Positions 17,099 through 25,751 of a stretch of 64,000 nt of DNA are shown here, one piece after another. Under the pieces are notes generated by a model. That model was not told where the DNA came from. It worked only from the letters and a program-made list of their open reading frames with translations, and ran no database searches. The DNA comes from Ruegeria sp. A3M17 (GTDB lineage Bacteria; Pseudomonadota; Alphaproteobacteria; Rhodobacterales; Rhodobacteraceae), in assembly GCF_003318255.1 (NCBI RefSeq), contig NZ_QOCF01000013.1:120932-184931 (forward strand), in the 5' to 3' direction. A program made the position numbers and the translations under genes. Each line of letters starts with the position of its first letter. Within the stretch, counting starts at the first letter, position 1.

Positions 17099-17638
17099 AT
17101 GCGCCTAGTACTCGCTTCAGCCATCGCCCTTCAGGCCTTTGCATTCGCGCCGGTCGCGATCGCCGCTGGCGGTGACAGCAGCCCGCCAAAACCGACCAAC
17201 ACGACCAAGAAGTGTTTCTTCGGTCGCGTCTATGACAAAGACGCCGGACGGTGCGTAAAGCCGGACAAGACCAACTTTACTGAAGAAGAGCTGTATGACG
17301 CCGTGCGCGAACTGGCCTATGACGGACAGTTCGAAAATGCACAGGACATCCTGCGCATCATGGATCAGGATGATGATCGCGTGTTGACCTACTGGGGTTT
17401 CACCTACCGCAAAATGGGTGAGCTTGATCTGGCGAATGCCTTCTATTCGAACGCCATTGAAGCAAATCCCGACAACATACTGGCGCGCAGCTATATGGGT
17501 CAGGGCTTTGTCACCGAGGGCAAAACCGATCTTGCCATCGTCCAGTGGCGCGAGATCAAGGCGCGCGGCGGTGAAGGCACCTGGGCCGAGGCATCCCTGC
17601 GCGAGGCGATCCGCACCGGGCTGACTTACAACTACTAA
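17099..17638 (+). CDS. Secreted TPR protein with N-terminal Cys motif
   Basis: 179-residue periplasmic protein. A signal peptide (about 1-22) is followed by a Pro/Thr-rich linker and CFFGRVYDKDAGRC (Cys39 to Cys52), which has the same C-x2-G-x2-aromatic-D-x5-C spacing as the small peptide encoded just upstream. From about residue 60 there are tetratricopeptide helices, clearest in GFTYRKMGELDLANAFYSNAIEANP (about 100-124) and the next repeat with YMGQGFVTEGKTDLAIVQW. TPRs mediate protein contacts, so this may be an envelope scaffold. GTAGGAAA precedes the ATG. No enzyme domain is present. Confidence 0.82.
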   Translation: MRLVLASAIALQAFAFAPVAIAAGGDSSPPKPTNTTKKCFFGRVYDKDAGRCVKPDKTNFTEEELYDAVRELAYDGQFENAQDILRIMDQDDDRVLTYWGFTYRKMGELDLANAFYSNAIEANPDNILARSYMGQGFVTEGKTDLAIVQWREIKARGGEGTWAEASLREAIRTGLTYNY

Positions 17639-17670
17639 ACTTCAGCCTTTCTTTACCCGACTCTCCGTAA

Positions 17671-17707
17671 TCTGCCTGTGGAACAGAATCTTGGCACCAC
17701 AGGCAGA
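17671..17707 (+). promoter_or_regulatory. Perfect 11-bp inverted repeat ending on the fliG start codon
   Basis: TCTGCCTGTGG (17671-17681) and CCACAGGCAGA (17697-17707) are exact reverse complements separated by 15 bases. The last A of the right arm is the first base of the fliG ATG, and the only Shine-Dalgarno-like bases lie inside the arm. In mRNA this would hide the translation start. No T-run follows, so it is not a normal terminator. Confidence 0.55.
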
Positions 17708-18798
17708 TGCAGGACACAAACTCTTTGGTTCAACTGGCACCGGGGACATCAACACCCACAGCCGACGCCCAGAACGACGCTCCCCGCGTCGTCCCCAAGG
17801 CGCTGAGCAGCCGACAAAAAGCCGCCGTCGTTGTGCGCCTTTTGTTGAATGAGGGCGCAGATATCCCCCTGGAAGAGCTTCCCGACGATTTGCAGGAAAA
17901 GCTGACACACCAGCTGGGTCAGATGGGCCTTGTGGATCGCATCACGCTAGCATCCGTCGCACATGAATTTGCCGAAGCGCTGGACAGTGTCGGCCTGTCC
18001 TTTCCACATGGGCTGGCCGGCGCTCTGGATGCGGTCAGCGACAAGATTACGCCGGCAACAGCGGCCAGGTTGCGGAAGGAAGCCGGGGTGCGCCAGATCG
18101 GCGATCCGTGGCAACGGCTGCACGAAATCCCGACAGGAGATTTGGCCACCATCGCTCTGGCCGAAAGCACTGAAATTGCAGCGGTCATGTTGTCCAAGCT
18201 GGAAACTGCGAATGCCGCGCAACTTCTGGGTCACCTGCCCGGCCCGGTCGCGCGGCGCATCACCTATGCCGTGTCCAAAACGGCCAACATCACACCCGAG
18301 GCGGTTGAACGGATTGGCTGGTCGCTGGCGGCGCAACTTGATCGACGCCCCGCCACGGCCTTTTTGGATGGCCCCGGCGCGCGGGTCGGTGCGATTCTGA
18401 ACCAATCAGCCGCAGCAACGCGCGACGGGCTTTTGACGGCCCTGGACGAGGAAGACACCGACTTCGCATCTCTGGTGCGCCAATCGATATTCACCTTCGC
18501 CCATATCCCGGCCCGCATCCTGCTAAAGGACGTGCCTGCGATTCTGCGTGGATTGGATCAGGCTGATCTCGTCACCGCCCTGGCCGGAGCCCAGGGCGAA
18601 GATGACAAAACCGCAGTCGAGTTTCTGCTGTCCAACATGTCGACGCGTATGGCGGATAACCTGCGCGAGGAAATCACTGAACGCGGCAAGGTGAAACTGT
18701 CCGAAGCCGAAGAAGCGATGACTTTAGTCATTGGCGCAATTCGCGGGCTTGTCGACGAAGGCGCAATTGCGTTGACCGAAGAGGATAGCGAAGAGTGA
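17707..18798 (+). CDS. fliG: Flagellar motor switch protein FliG-like
   Basis: 363-residue cytoplasmic protein of the flagellar rotor switch. FliG couples MotA/MotB torque to the MS ring and sets rotation sense with FliM. The N-terminal part has SRQKAAVVVRLLLNEG (about 35-50), typical of the FliG N domain. The C-terminal third carries the FliG C-domain pattern (FTFAHIPARILLKDVPAILRGL, then LVTALAGA, ending with RGKVKLSEAEEAMTLV and a short acidic tail). No other flagellar gene lies nearby, so this is a detached fliG, as I recall for some roseobacters. The start codon lies in a perfect hairpin. Divergence in the middle region is high, so a paralogue with a changed role is possible. Confidence 0.82.
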   Translation: MQDTNSLVQLAPGTSTPTADAQNDAPRVVPKALSSRQKAAVVVRLLLNEGADIPLEELPDDLQEKLTHQLGQMGLVDRITLASVAHEFAEALDSVGLSFPHGLAGALDAVSDKITPATAARLRKEAGVRQIGDPWQRLHEIPTGDLATIALAESTEIAAVMLSKLETANAAQLLGHLPGPVARRITYAVSKTANITPEAVERIGWSLAAQLDRRPATAFLDGPGARVGAILNQSAAATRDGLLTALDEEDTDFASLVRQSIFTFAHIPARILLKDVPAILRGLDQADLVTALAGAQGEDDKTAVEFLLSNMSTRMADNLREEITERGKVKLSEAEEAMTLVIGAIRGLVDEGAIALTEEDSEE

Positions 18799-18913
18799 CG
18801 GGCAAGCCCGATCCGGTATGTCGGATCAAGGCTTTGGTTTGCAGCGCTTGTGGTTGCGGTTTCCGCCTTGTATGTCTTGCCCGGCAAATCGCAACAGCCG
18901 GTGAGACCTATTC

Positions 18914-19837
18914 ATGCCCGTCGAAAAGTCGGAACTAAGCCGCACAGAGCTTAGAAAATACTACATCACTGGATTGTTCATGAAGGGCGTGATCGGGACC
19001 TTGCGGTTGTTGCCCTATGAAACACGCCTGGCGACCATGGGCGCAATCGCACGTGGGCTTTCGCCCTTGATCGGCTTTACCAAACGCGTGCGCAGCAACT
19101 TGAAATTGACCCGCCCTGACCTGTCAGAGGCCGACGTCAACAGAATTTGCAGCGCCGTTCCGGATAATGCCGGTCGCGCGATTATGGAGCATTTTTCGCC
19201 CGAAGGGTTCACCGAACGTCAGCGCACGGCAAAGGTAAGCGGTTCGGGTGTCGCTGCATTTGACTCAGCCGTGGCCGAAGGGCGACCGATCATGATGATC
19301 ACCGCGCATTTTGGTCACTATCTGGCAGCACGCATCGCCCTGCAGGAACGCAGCGGTAAACCAATTGGGTGCCTCTATCGCCGCATGGCGAATCCTTACT
19401 TCAATGACATGTATGTCGAGGCCTTCCATAAGACCGGCTCGCCGATGTTCGAACAGGGCCGCCGCGGAATGGTCGAGATGGTTCGTTCCCTCAAGAAAAG
19501 TGGGATTATCGCGATCGTGTCCGATCTGCACGCCCATGGCGGTGAAGAGCTGACATTTTTTGGCAAGCCCGCCGTGACCTCAGTCCTGAATGCAGAACTG
19601 GCAATGAAATACAACGCCGTACTGATCCCGTGTTATGCGGTGCGGCAACCAAACGGCGTGGACTTTGAAATCGTGCTGCACGACCCGGTGCCGCATACAG
19701 ACCCCAGGACCATGACCCAGTTCACCAATGACGATCTTGAGGCCATGGTGAGACAGCATATGGGCCAGTGGTTCTGGATCCACCGGCGTTGGAAAGCCTG
19801 GAACGGTTTGGGGGTTCAGCCGGAGGATATGCCCTGA
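18914..19837 (+). CDS. LpxL/HtrB-like lipid acyltransferase
   Basis: 307-residue membrane-associated acyltransferase of the lauroyl/myristoyl transferase family that acylates lipid A precursors or other lysolipids. Family stretches are ITAHFGHYLAARIAL (catalytic His region), SDLHAHGGEELTFFGKPA and the C-terminal WFWIHRRWKAW. In LpxL-type enzymes the His is followed five residues later by Glu or Asp (as in HFGNWE); here the residue is Leu (HFGHYL). The dyad therefore looks incomplete and the acceptor or mechanism may differ. A short hydrophobic region near residues 20-40 may anchor it. GGTGAG precedes the ATG. It follows fliG by 115 bases, without an evident functional link. Confidence 0.8.
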   Translation: MPVEKSELSRTELRKYYITGLFMKGVIGTLRLLPYETRLATMGAIARGLSPLIGFTKRVRSNLKLTRPDLSEADVNRICSAVPDNAGRAIMEHFSPEGFTERQRTAKVSGSGVAAFDSAVAEGRPIMMITAHFGHYLAARIALQERSGKPIGCLYRRMANPYFNDMYVEAFHKTGSPMFEQGRRGMVEMVRSLKKSGIIAIVSDLHAHGGEELTFFGKPAVTSVLNAELAMKYNAVLIPCYAVRQPNGVDFEIVLHDPVPHTDPRTMTQFTNDDLEAMVRQHMGQWFWIHRRWKAWNGLGVQPEDMP

Positions 19838-20539
19838 TTACTTGACCCGCGCGGCTGCCACAATCGGGCCGTGCCCTGCCCTTTGCACCAGTACAACTGC
19901 CGGAAAATCTGCGTCGACGGTTACCGAAAACGCCTGAGGCGCGACGCCGTCCCATTGACCCGCGATATGCCAGGCCTCGACGACATTGGCATAGTCCAGA
20001 TCGCGGCCGGCCAGCTCTCCGCGCCGGATCGAGGCATGGCGCACAGGTGAATACTGAATGACCCGGATGTCATAAGTTTCTCCGGCCGGCAGTTCGACTG
20101 GCGTCACATCCACGGTCACATCATCACCCGAGCGCACGGCCGTCACGGACGCTTGCGGGGCTGCCTTTAGATGCGCATTTATCAGGCGATCCAATTCCCG
20201 TGATTGCGCCCCGACCACATCCTGCTGCCCATTCACCACCATCTGAGGCGTATATATCATCGACCGCCCCCCTTCCCGCGCATAAGTGCGCTGGCGCAGA
20301 GTGTGGTCCGGGTCGGCATATTCGTCCTTCCACCCGATGTAGTCCCAGTAATCCACATGCAGTGCCAGGCCGATCACATCGTCGCGTTTGGCCAAATCAT
20401 GCATGATCCGGTCGGCAGGCGGACAGGACGAACAGCCCTGAGATGTGAACAGTTCAACCACAACCGGATCGCCCTCGGCCAGGGCTGCTGTGGATAGAAA
20501 CAAGGAAACTAGCGCTGTTGCGCGAATGGATCTGAACAT
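19838..20539 (-). CDS. DUF1223 thioredoxin-like secreted protein
   Basis: 233-residue predicted periplasmic protein of the DUF1223 family, which has a thioredoxin-like fold. A signal peptide (MFRSIRATALVSLFLSTAALA) is followed by VVVELFTSQGCSSCPPAD, with the Cys-x2-Cys pair at residues 36 and 39. The family also shows DYWDYIGWKDEYADP and the YTPQMVVNGQ block, both present here. Its substrate is unknown; a redox or metal-related role is inferred from the CxxC. The ATG at 20537-20539 is chosen because it starts the signal peptide; an upstream ATG adds 16 non-signal residues. Its stop lies directly against the acyltransferase stop (convergent, no gap). Confidence 0.85.
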   Translation of the reverse strand: MFRSIRATALVSLFLSTAALAEGDPVVVELFTSQGCSSCPPADRIMHDLAKRDDVIGLALHVDYWDYIGWKDEYADPDHTLRQRTYAREGGRSMIYTPQMVVNGQQDVVGAQSRELDRLINAHLKAAPQASVTAVRSGDDVTVDVTPVELPAGETYDIRVIQYSPVRHASIRRGELAGRDLDYANVVEAWHIAGQWDGVAPQAFSVTVDADFPAVVLVQRAGHGPIVAAARVK

Positions 20540-20770
20540 TATGGATCTCGGACATTTAGCTGGATGTACTGCCCGGTTTAAACGCAAGCCCGTTCAACCT
20601 CCAATCAACGTTTCTTGAGACATGCGACCATCGCGACCCTTAAATTTTGTGTGCAATGGTATACATAACTCGACAAACTCACCTCCTTGGCCCTTGAATC
20701 AAAGGCTTTGGTGATGCAGATAACTATTAGCGAATCCCGGGATCTAAGTCATTTCAGAGGGAGGCCACAG

Positions 20771-23461
20771 ATGCCCATCAAAGTCGGACAAGATACCGCC
20801 AAAACACGCCGCAACCTTAGCGTGAATGGCAAATCCATTTCATATTACTCGATCCCTGCCGCGCAAGAGGCCGGTCTGGGTGATTTTTCCAAGCTTCCCG
20901 CCGCGCTGAAAGTGGTTCTGGAAAACATGCTGCGGTTCGAGGACGAGGGCTTTTCCGTCGCGGTCGACGATATCAAAGCCTTTGGCGAATGGGCACGCAA
21001 TGGCGGCAAGAACCCGCGCGAGATTGCGTATCGCCCTGCCCGCGTGTTGATGCAGGACTTTACTGGCGTTCCGGCCGTTGTCGATCTGGCTGCGATGCGC
21101 GATGGCATCAAGGGGCTGGGTGGCGATGCGCAGAAGATCAACCCGCTGAACCCGGTTGATCTGGTCATCGACCACTCGGTCATGATTGATGAATTCGGCA
21201 ACCCCCGCGCGTTCCAGATGAACGTGGATCGCGAATATGAACGCAACATGGAGCGTTACCAGTTCCTGAAATGGGGACAGTCGGCCTTTAACAACTTCCG
21301 TGTTGTTCCCCCTGGAACCGGCATCTGCCATCAGGTGAACCTGGAATATCTGGCCCAGACCGTCTGGACCGACACCGACCAGAATGGCGACGAAGTCGCC
21401 TACCCCGACACGCTGGTTGGTACTGACAGCCACACCACAATGGTCAACGGTATGGCCGTTCTGGGCTGGGGTGTTGGCGGGATCGAAGCCGAAGCCGCGA
21501 TGCTGGGCCAGCCGATCTCGATGCTGATCCCCGAGGTTGTAGGTTTTGAGCTGACCGGAGCGATGCTCGAGGGCACCACTGGCACTGACCTTGTTCTGAA
21601 GGTCGTCGAGATGCTGCGCGCGAAAGGCGTGGTGGGCAAATTCGTCGAGTTCTACGGAAGCGGTCTGGACCGTCTGCCGCTGGCCGACCGCGCAACCATT
21701 GCCAATATGGCACCTGAATACGGCGCAACCTGCGGCTTCTTCCCGATTGACGGCGAGACCCTACGCTATATGCGTAACACCGGCCGGGACGAAGATCGTC
21801 TGGCTCTGGTTGAGGCCTATGCCAAGGAAAACGGCCTTTGGCGTGATGAGAATTACGCGCCCATTTACACTGACACTCTGACTCTGGACATGGGCACAAT
21901 CGTTCCCGCCATCTCGGGCCCGAAACGCCCGCAGGACTATGTTGCGCTGACCGGTGCCAAGGCTGCCTTTACCAAGGAAATGGCGGATACCTTCAAGCGC
22001 CCGATGGGTAAGCAGATCGAAGTCAAAGGTGAAGAATACGGCATGGAATCGGGCAAGGTCGTGATCGCCTCGATCACTTCCTGCACCAACACTTCGAACC
22101 CCTACGTGATGATTGGTGCTGGCTTGGTCGCGAAAAAGGCCCATGAGCTGGGCCTGAACCGCCAACCTTGGGTCAAAACATCGCTTGCCCCCGGCTCGCA
22201 GGTGGTGTCGGAATACCTTGAGGCGGCTGGCCTGCAGCAACATCTGGATGCTATCGGGTTCAACCTGGTTGGTTATGGCTGCACCACATGCATCGGCAAC
22301 TCTGGCCCGATTCAGAGGGAGATCAGCGAAGCGATTGCCGAAGGCGATCTGGTCGCAACCTCGGTTCTTTCGGGCAACCGTAACTTTGAAGGCCGGATTT
22401 CGCCGGACGTGCGGGCAAATTATCTGGCCTCACCGCCTCTGGTCGTGGTCTATGCGTTGGCTGGCACGATGGATATCGATCTGACATCCGAGCCGATTGG
22501 GCGGGACAAGGACGGCAATGACGTCTTCATGAAAGACATCTGGCCAACCCAAAGCGAAATTGCCGAGCTGGTGCAGGAAACCGTTACCCGTGAAGCGTTC
22601 CTTTCGAAATATGCCGACGTCTTTAAGGGCGATGAGAAATGGCAAAGCGTCGAGGTGCCGCAACAGGAAACCTATGACTGGCCGCCGACATCGACCTATA
22701 TCCAGAACCCTCCCTATTTTCAGGGAATGGGTGCCGAGCCGGGCACGATCTCAAATATCGAAGGGGCCAAGGTGTTGGCGGTTCTTGGGGACATGGTCAC
22801 GACCGACCACATCTCACCCGCAGGGTCTTTTGCAAGCACCTCGCCTGCCGGTCAGTATCTGATCGAACGTCAGGTGCAGCCACGCGAGTTCAACTCTTAC
22901 GGTTCCCGCCGGGGCAATCACGAGGTTATGATGCGTGGCACATTCGCCAATATCCGCATCAAGAATGAGATGCTGGACGGCGTCGAAGGTGGCTATACCA
23001 AAGGCCCTGACGGCGAACAGGCCTCAATCTACGATGCTTCGATGGCCTACCAGGAACTAGGCCTGCCGCTGGTCGTCTTTGGTGGCGAGCAATACGGCGC
23101 TGGCTCATCGCGCGACTGGGCTGCCAAGGGCACGGCCCTGCTGGGCGTCAAAGCCGTGATCGCCGAAAGCTTTGAGCGTATCCACCGGTCCAACCTGGTT
23201 GGAATGGGCGTGATCCCATTCGAGTTCACCGGCGGCGACACCCGCAAGACGTTGCGCCTGACGGGCGACGAAACCGTCTCAATCCACGGCTTGGATTCGG
23301 TCGAGCCGCTGCAAGAGGTGCCCTGCACCATCATCTTCGGCGACGGAACCGAGAAAACGATCACGCTGAAATGCCGGATCGATACCGCGCCCGAGATCGA
23401 ATACATCGAAAACGGTGGCGTGCTGCAATATGTGCTGCGGAACCTTGCCAAGGAAGATTAA
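20771..23461 (+). CDS. acnA: Aconitate hydratase A
   Basis: 896-residue TCA-cycle enzyme that isomerises citrate to isocitrate through cis-aconitate using a [4Fe-4S] cluster. The three cluster cysteines are Cys438 (SCTNTSNP), Cys504 and Cys507 (GCTTCIGNSG). The swivel domain motif GSSRDWAAKGT is present near residue 780. Length fits AcnA/IRP-type aconitases. GGGAGG lies immediately before the ATG at 20771, so this start is chosen over an in-frame ATG 84 bases upstream. The long leader (20640-20770) includes GGTATACAT, a possible -10 or operator. A strong terminator follows. Confidence 0.97.
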   Translation: MPIKVGQDTAKTRRNLSVNGKSISYYSIPAAQEAGLGDFSKLPAALKVVLENMLRFEDEGFSVAVDDIKAFGEWARNGGKNPREIAYRPARVLMQDFTGVPAVVDLAAMRDGIKGLGGDAQKINPLNPVDLVIDHSVMIDEFGNPRAFQMNVDREYERNMERYQFLKWGQSAFNNFRVVPPGTGICHQVNLEYLAQTVWTDTDQNGDEVAYPDTLVGTDSHTTMVNGMAVLGWGVGGIEAEAAMLGQPISMLIPEVVGFELTGAMLEGTTGTDLVLKVVEMLRAKGVVGKFVEFYGSGLDRLPLADRATIANMAPEYGATCGFFPIDGETLRYMRNTGRDEDRLALVEAYAKENGLWRDENYAPIYTDTLTLDMGTIVPAISGPKRPQDYVALTGAKAAFTKEMADTFKRPMGKQIEVKGEEYGMESGKVVIASITSCTNTSNPYVMIGAGLVAKKAHELGLNRQPWVKTSLAPGSQVVSEYLEAAGLQQHLDAIGFNLVGYGCTTCIGNSGPIQREISEAIAEGDLVATSVLSGNRNFEGRISPDVRANYLASPPLVVVYALAGTMDIDLTSEPIGRDKDGNDVFMKDIWPTQSEIAELVQETVTREAFLSKYADVFKGDEKWQSVEVPQQETYDWPPTSTYIQNPPYFQGMGAEPGTISNIEGAKVLAVLGDMVTTDHISPAGSFASTSPAGQYLIERQVQPREFNSYGSRRGNHEVMMRGTFANIRIKNEMLDGVEGGYTKGPDGEQASIYDASMAYQELGLPLVVFGGEQYGAGSSRDWAAKGTALLGVKAVIAESFERIHRSNLVGMGVIPFEFTGGDTRKTLRLTGDETVSIHGLDSVEPLQEVPCTIIFGDGTEKTITLKCRIDTAPEIEYIENGGVLQYVLRNLAKED

Positions 23462-23467
23462 AGCAAC

Positions 23468-23497
23468 AAAGCCCCGGCCAATGCGCCGGGGCTTTTT
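23468..23497 (+). terminator. Intrinsic terminator of acnA
   Basis: AAAGCCCCGGC (23468-23478) pairs with GCCGGGGCTTT (23485-23495) over a 6-base loop and runs into TTTTT. It starts 7 bases past the acnA stop. Confidence 0.92.
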
Positions 23498-23575
23498 CTT
23501 GAATGCCAGCGCAACTAGCAGAAATAAGAAATAGAGCGCGTGCAACAGGCACGCTCTGCTTGGCAACGGTTCAGA

Positions 23576-24112
23576 TCACTGGCCAGCTTTTTCCAAGGCA
23601 GGGCGGATCGTGCTTTCGATAACGCGTTGCGTGATCGGACCGGCAAAGCGCAGAATGATCGTGCCCTCGCCGTCGATTACATAAGTTTCCGGAACACCGT
23701 AGAGGCCCCAGTCTAGCGCCATGCGCCCTTGCTCATCCCGTCCGATGGCTTTGTAGGGGTCACCAAGTTCGGTCAGAAAACCTTCGGCATTGGCCAATTG
23801 ATCCTTGTAGTTAATGCCATAGACCGGGATGCCCTCTTCGGACAGCGCCTCAAGGTTGGGATGTTCGGCCCGGCAGGGGGCACACCAGCTGGCCCAATAG
23901 TTGACCAGCTTGACCTCACCATCACGCAGCGTGGCATCGTCAAATATCGTCTTGCCCGGAAACTCGGTCAGAACAACCGGTGGCGCGGGCTGCCCTTCGC
24001 GTGCAGATGGCAAGGCGTTAGGATCATCTCGGAACATTCCAATGCCTGCCAGAACGGCAAAAGCGCCGAAAATCAACGGCGGCGCAATCATCAGGGGTGA
24101 GACTTTAGCCAT
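23576..24112 (-). CDS. ccmG: Thiol:disulfide interchange protein CcmG/DsbE
   Basis: 178-residue periplasmic thioredoxin that keeps the CXXCH haem-binding cysteines of apocytochrome c reduced for haem ligation. An N-terminal membrane anchor (about residues 7-25) precedes a thioredoxin fold with the active site WCAPC (Cys77 and Cys80). Later motifs GVPETYVIDGEGTI and the cis-Pro loop are typical. It is the last gene of ccmABCDG and its ATG overlaps the ccmD stop by 8 bases (24105-24112). It converges on acnA. Confidence 0.93.
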   Translation of the reverse strand: MAKVSPLMIAPPLIFGAFAVLAGIGMFRDDPNALPSAREGQPAPPVVLTEFPGKTIFDDATLRDGEVKLVNYWASWCAPCRAEHPNLEALSEEGIPVYGINYKDQLANAEGFLTELGDPYKAIGRDEQGRMALDWGLYGVPETYVIDGEGTIILRFAGPITQRVIESTIRPALEKAGQ

Positions 24113-24263
24113 TGCGCGACATCCTGTGTTCGAGCTTTTCCATTTCCGCCCGGACTTTGCGCCCGCGCATTACGCTGAGAACGACCAGTGCAATCAGCAA
24201 CCCCAGCGAGGCCGCATAGGACCACAGGACCGCGTCGGCATATTTTCCAAGATCAGGGATCAT
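24105..24263 (-). CDS. ccmD: Haem exporter subunit CcmD
   Basis: 52-residue membrane protein that helps release holo-CcmE from the CcmABC complex. It has a single transmembrane helix (about residues 11-32, AVLWSYAASLGLLIALVV) followed by a basic, helical tail (RGRKVRAEMEKLEHRM), the standard CcmD layout. It starts at the ATG at 24261-24263, overlapping the ccmC stop by ATGA, and overlaps the ccmG start by 8 bases, so the three genes are translationally coupled. Confidence 0.9.
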   Translation of the reverse strand: MIPDLGKYADAVLWSYAASLGLLIALVVLSVMRGRKVRAEMEKLEHRMSRNG

Positions 24264-25033
24264 CCGTTTAGCCTTTCTCGCGCCAGCAGCGCCTTGATCC
24301 GTCGCGCCCGGATTTCTGTTCCTGTGCGATACAGAACCAACGCGATGAACAGCAGCACAAATCCGATGATGCACAGCAACAGCGGGTAGAAATAAATGTT
24401 GCTGACTTTTTCTTCGGTATCCGCGCCGGTGATGGCTGCCGCGCGCATCACGGATGCCCCCTGATGCAGGCCTTGGTTCCAAAAGTTCACCGCATAGCGG
24501 CTGAGCAAGGCAAAAACCGACCCCACCAGACACAGGACCGAGGTCAGATCGGCGGCTGTGTCGGAATCTTCGATCGCTTCCCAAAGCGCCACGTAGCCCA
24601 GATAGAACAGGAACAGGATCAGGAACGCGGTCAGGCGAGGATCCCAGGCCCACCACGTGCCCCACATCGGTTGCCCCCAGATCGCGCCGGTTACCAACGC
24701 GATCAGGGTCATCACGATACCGATGGGAGCTGCCGCTCGCGCAGCGAGTGCGCTGACATGGTGGCGGCGCACCAGCCACACCAAAGATGTGGCAAGCATC
24801 ATCAGCCAGCAATTGATCGCCATCAACGCCGCAGGCACATGCAGGTAGATGATCTTGACCGTCGAGCCCTGCTTGTAATCATCCGGCGTGAAGAAAAAGC
24901 CCCAGGTCAGCCCAACGACCAGACACACAAAAGAAGTCATCCAGAAGAACGGCAGGACCCGCTCGCTGGTCGCGAGGAATTTGCGCGGGTTGGCGTATTC
25001 CCAGAGGGTATTGGCTTTGGCTGCGATAGACAT
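24260..25033 (-). CDS. ccmC: Haem exporter CcmC
   Basis: 257-residue inner membrane protein of the haem-handling family. With CcmE and CcmD it loads haem onto the CcmE chaperone. Six hydrophobic helices are visible. The tryptophan-rich periplasmic WWD motif WGTWWAWDP is at residues 124-132, and a likely haem-ligand histidine is His65 (IIYLHVPAAL). The second expected His lies in a later loop. Length matches the family. It overlaps ccmD by ATGA and follows ccmB after 61 bases; no strong ribosome binding site is visible before its ATG, so coupling to upstream translation may matter. Confidence 0.95.
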   Translation of the reverse strand: MSIAAKANTLWEYANPRKFLATSERVLPFFWMTSFVCLVVGLTWGFFFTPDDYKQGSTVKIIYLHVPAALMAINCWLMMLATSLVWLVRRHHVSALAARAAAPIGIVMTLIALVTGAIWGQPMWGTWWAWDPRLTAFLILFLFYLGYVALWEAIEDSDTAADLTSVLCLVGSVFALLSRYAVNFWNQGLHQGASVMRAAAITGADTEEKVSNIYFYPLLLCIIGFVLLFIALVLYRTGTEIRARRIKALLARERLNG

Positions 25034-25094
25034 GGGCTCTATTTAGTCCGACTCGTGTTCGTTCTCAATTGACATCAATCAAACTGCGACAGCG

Positions 25095-25751
25095 TCACCG
25101 AAGGTTGATCCGCAATACTGCTGCGCTGGCAAAAGGCAACAGCGCAATCGTGGCCGCCGTGATCCCCGCCAGCATCAACAGCGGTGTCTGCGTTTCCATC
25201 CCCGTGGCGCCGCGGCGTGCGACCTCGGCCCCGAAGATCAGCGTAGGAACATAAAGCGGCAGAACAAGCAATGACAACAATAGCCCCCCGCGCTTTAGGC
25301 CGACTGTCAGAGCTGCGCCGAAGGTCCCGATCACACTCATGGCCGGGGTGCCGACCAAAAGTGAGATCACCAGCCAGAAAAAGCCTGGCACCGGCAAGTT
25401 CAGTAGCACACCCAGAAACGGCGCAGCCAGAACCAGCGGCAAACCCGTCGTCAGCCAGTGGGCCAGCGCCTTGATCGACACAACCGCCTCAAGCGGCAAG
25501 GGCGCGGTGGCCACCAGGTCAAGCGATCCGTCTTCCCAATCCAGTGCAAGCAGGCGGTCGAGTGACAAAAGGCAAGCCAAGAGCGCGCCCAGCCAAAGCA
25601 CACCCGGCGCAATGGTCGACAGCAGCGAGGATTGCGGGCCGACTGAGAACGGCACCAGAACGGTCACAATCAGAAAGAATGCAAGGCCAAGGCCAAAACC
25701 CCCGCCCGCGCGGAAGGCCAGTTTCAGGTCGCGCAGCAGCAGGGCGATCAC
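25095..25751 (-). CDS. ccmB: Haem exporter membrane subunit CcmB
   Basis: 218-residue inner membrane subunit of the CcmABCD ABC complex that drives release of haem-loaded CcmE. The N-terminus [14 protein letters not shown] followed by the first helix and VPFSVGPQ is typical of CcmB. Six hydrophobic segments are present, with the [16 protein letters not shown] stretch (about 65-80) that contacts the ATPase. Its ATG overlaps the ccmA stop by 4 bases (25748-25751), so the two subunits are made in step. Confidence 0.94.
   Translation of the reverse strand: MIALLLRDLKLAFRAGGGFGLGLAFFLIVTVLVPFSVGPQSSLLSTIAPGVLWLGALLACLLSLDRLLALDWEDGSLDLVATAPLPLEAVVSIKALAHWLTTGLPLVLAAPFLGVLLNLPVPGFFWLVISLLVGTPAMSVIGTFGAALTVGLKRGGLLLSLLVLPLYVPTLIFGAEVARRGATGMETQTPLLMLAGITAATIALLPFASAAVLRINLR

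Noticed and set aside
18799..18913. Frame after the fliG stop encoding a hydrophobic stretch (LWFAALVVAVSALYVLPG)
   Set aside because: No ATG, GTG or TTG in a position that precedes the hydrophobic run with a ribosome binding site, and it lies in the same frame as the fliG stop; read-through is conceivable but unsupported.
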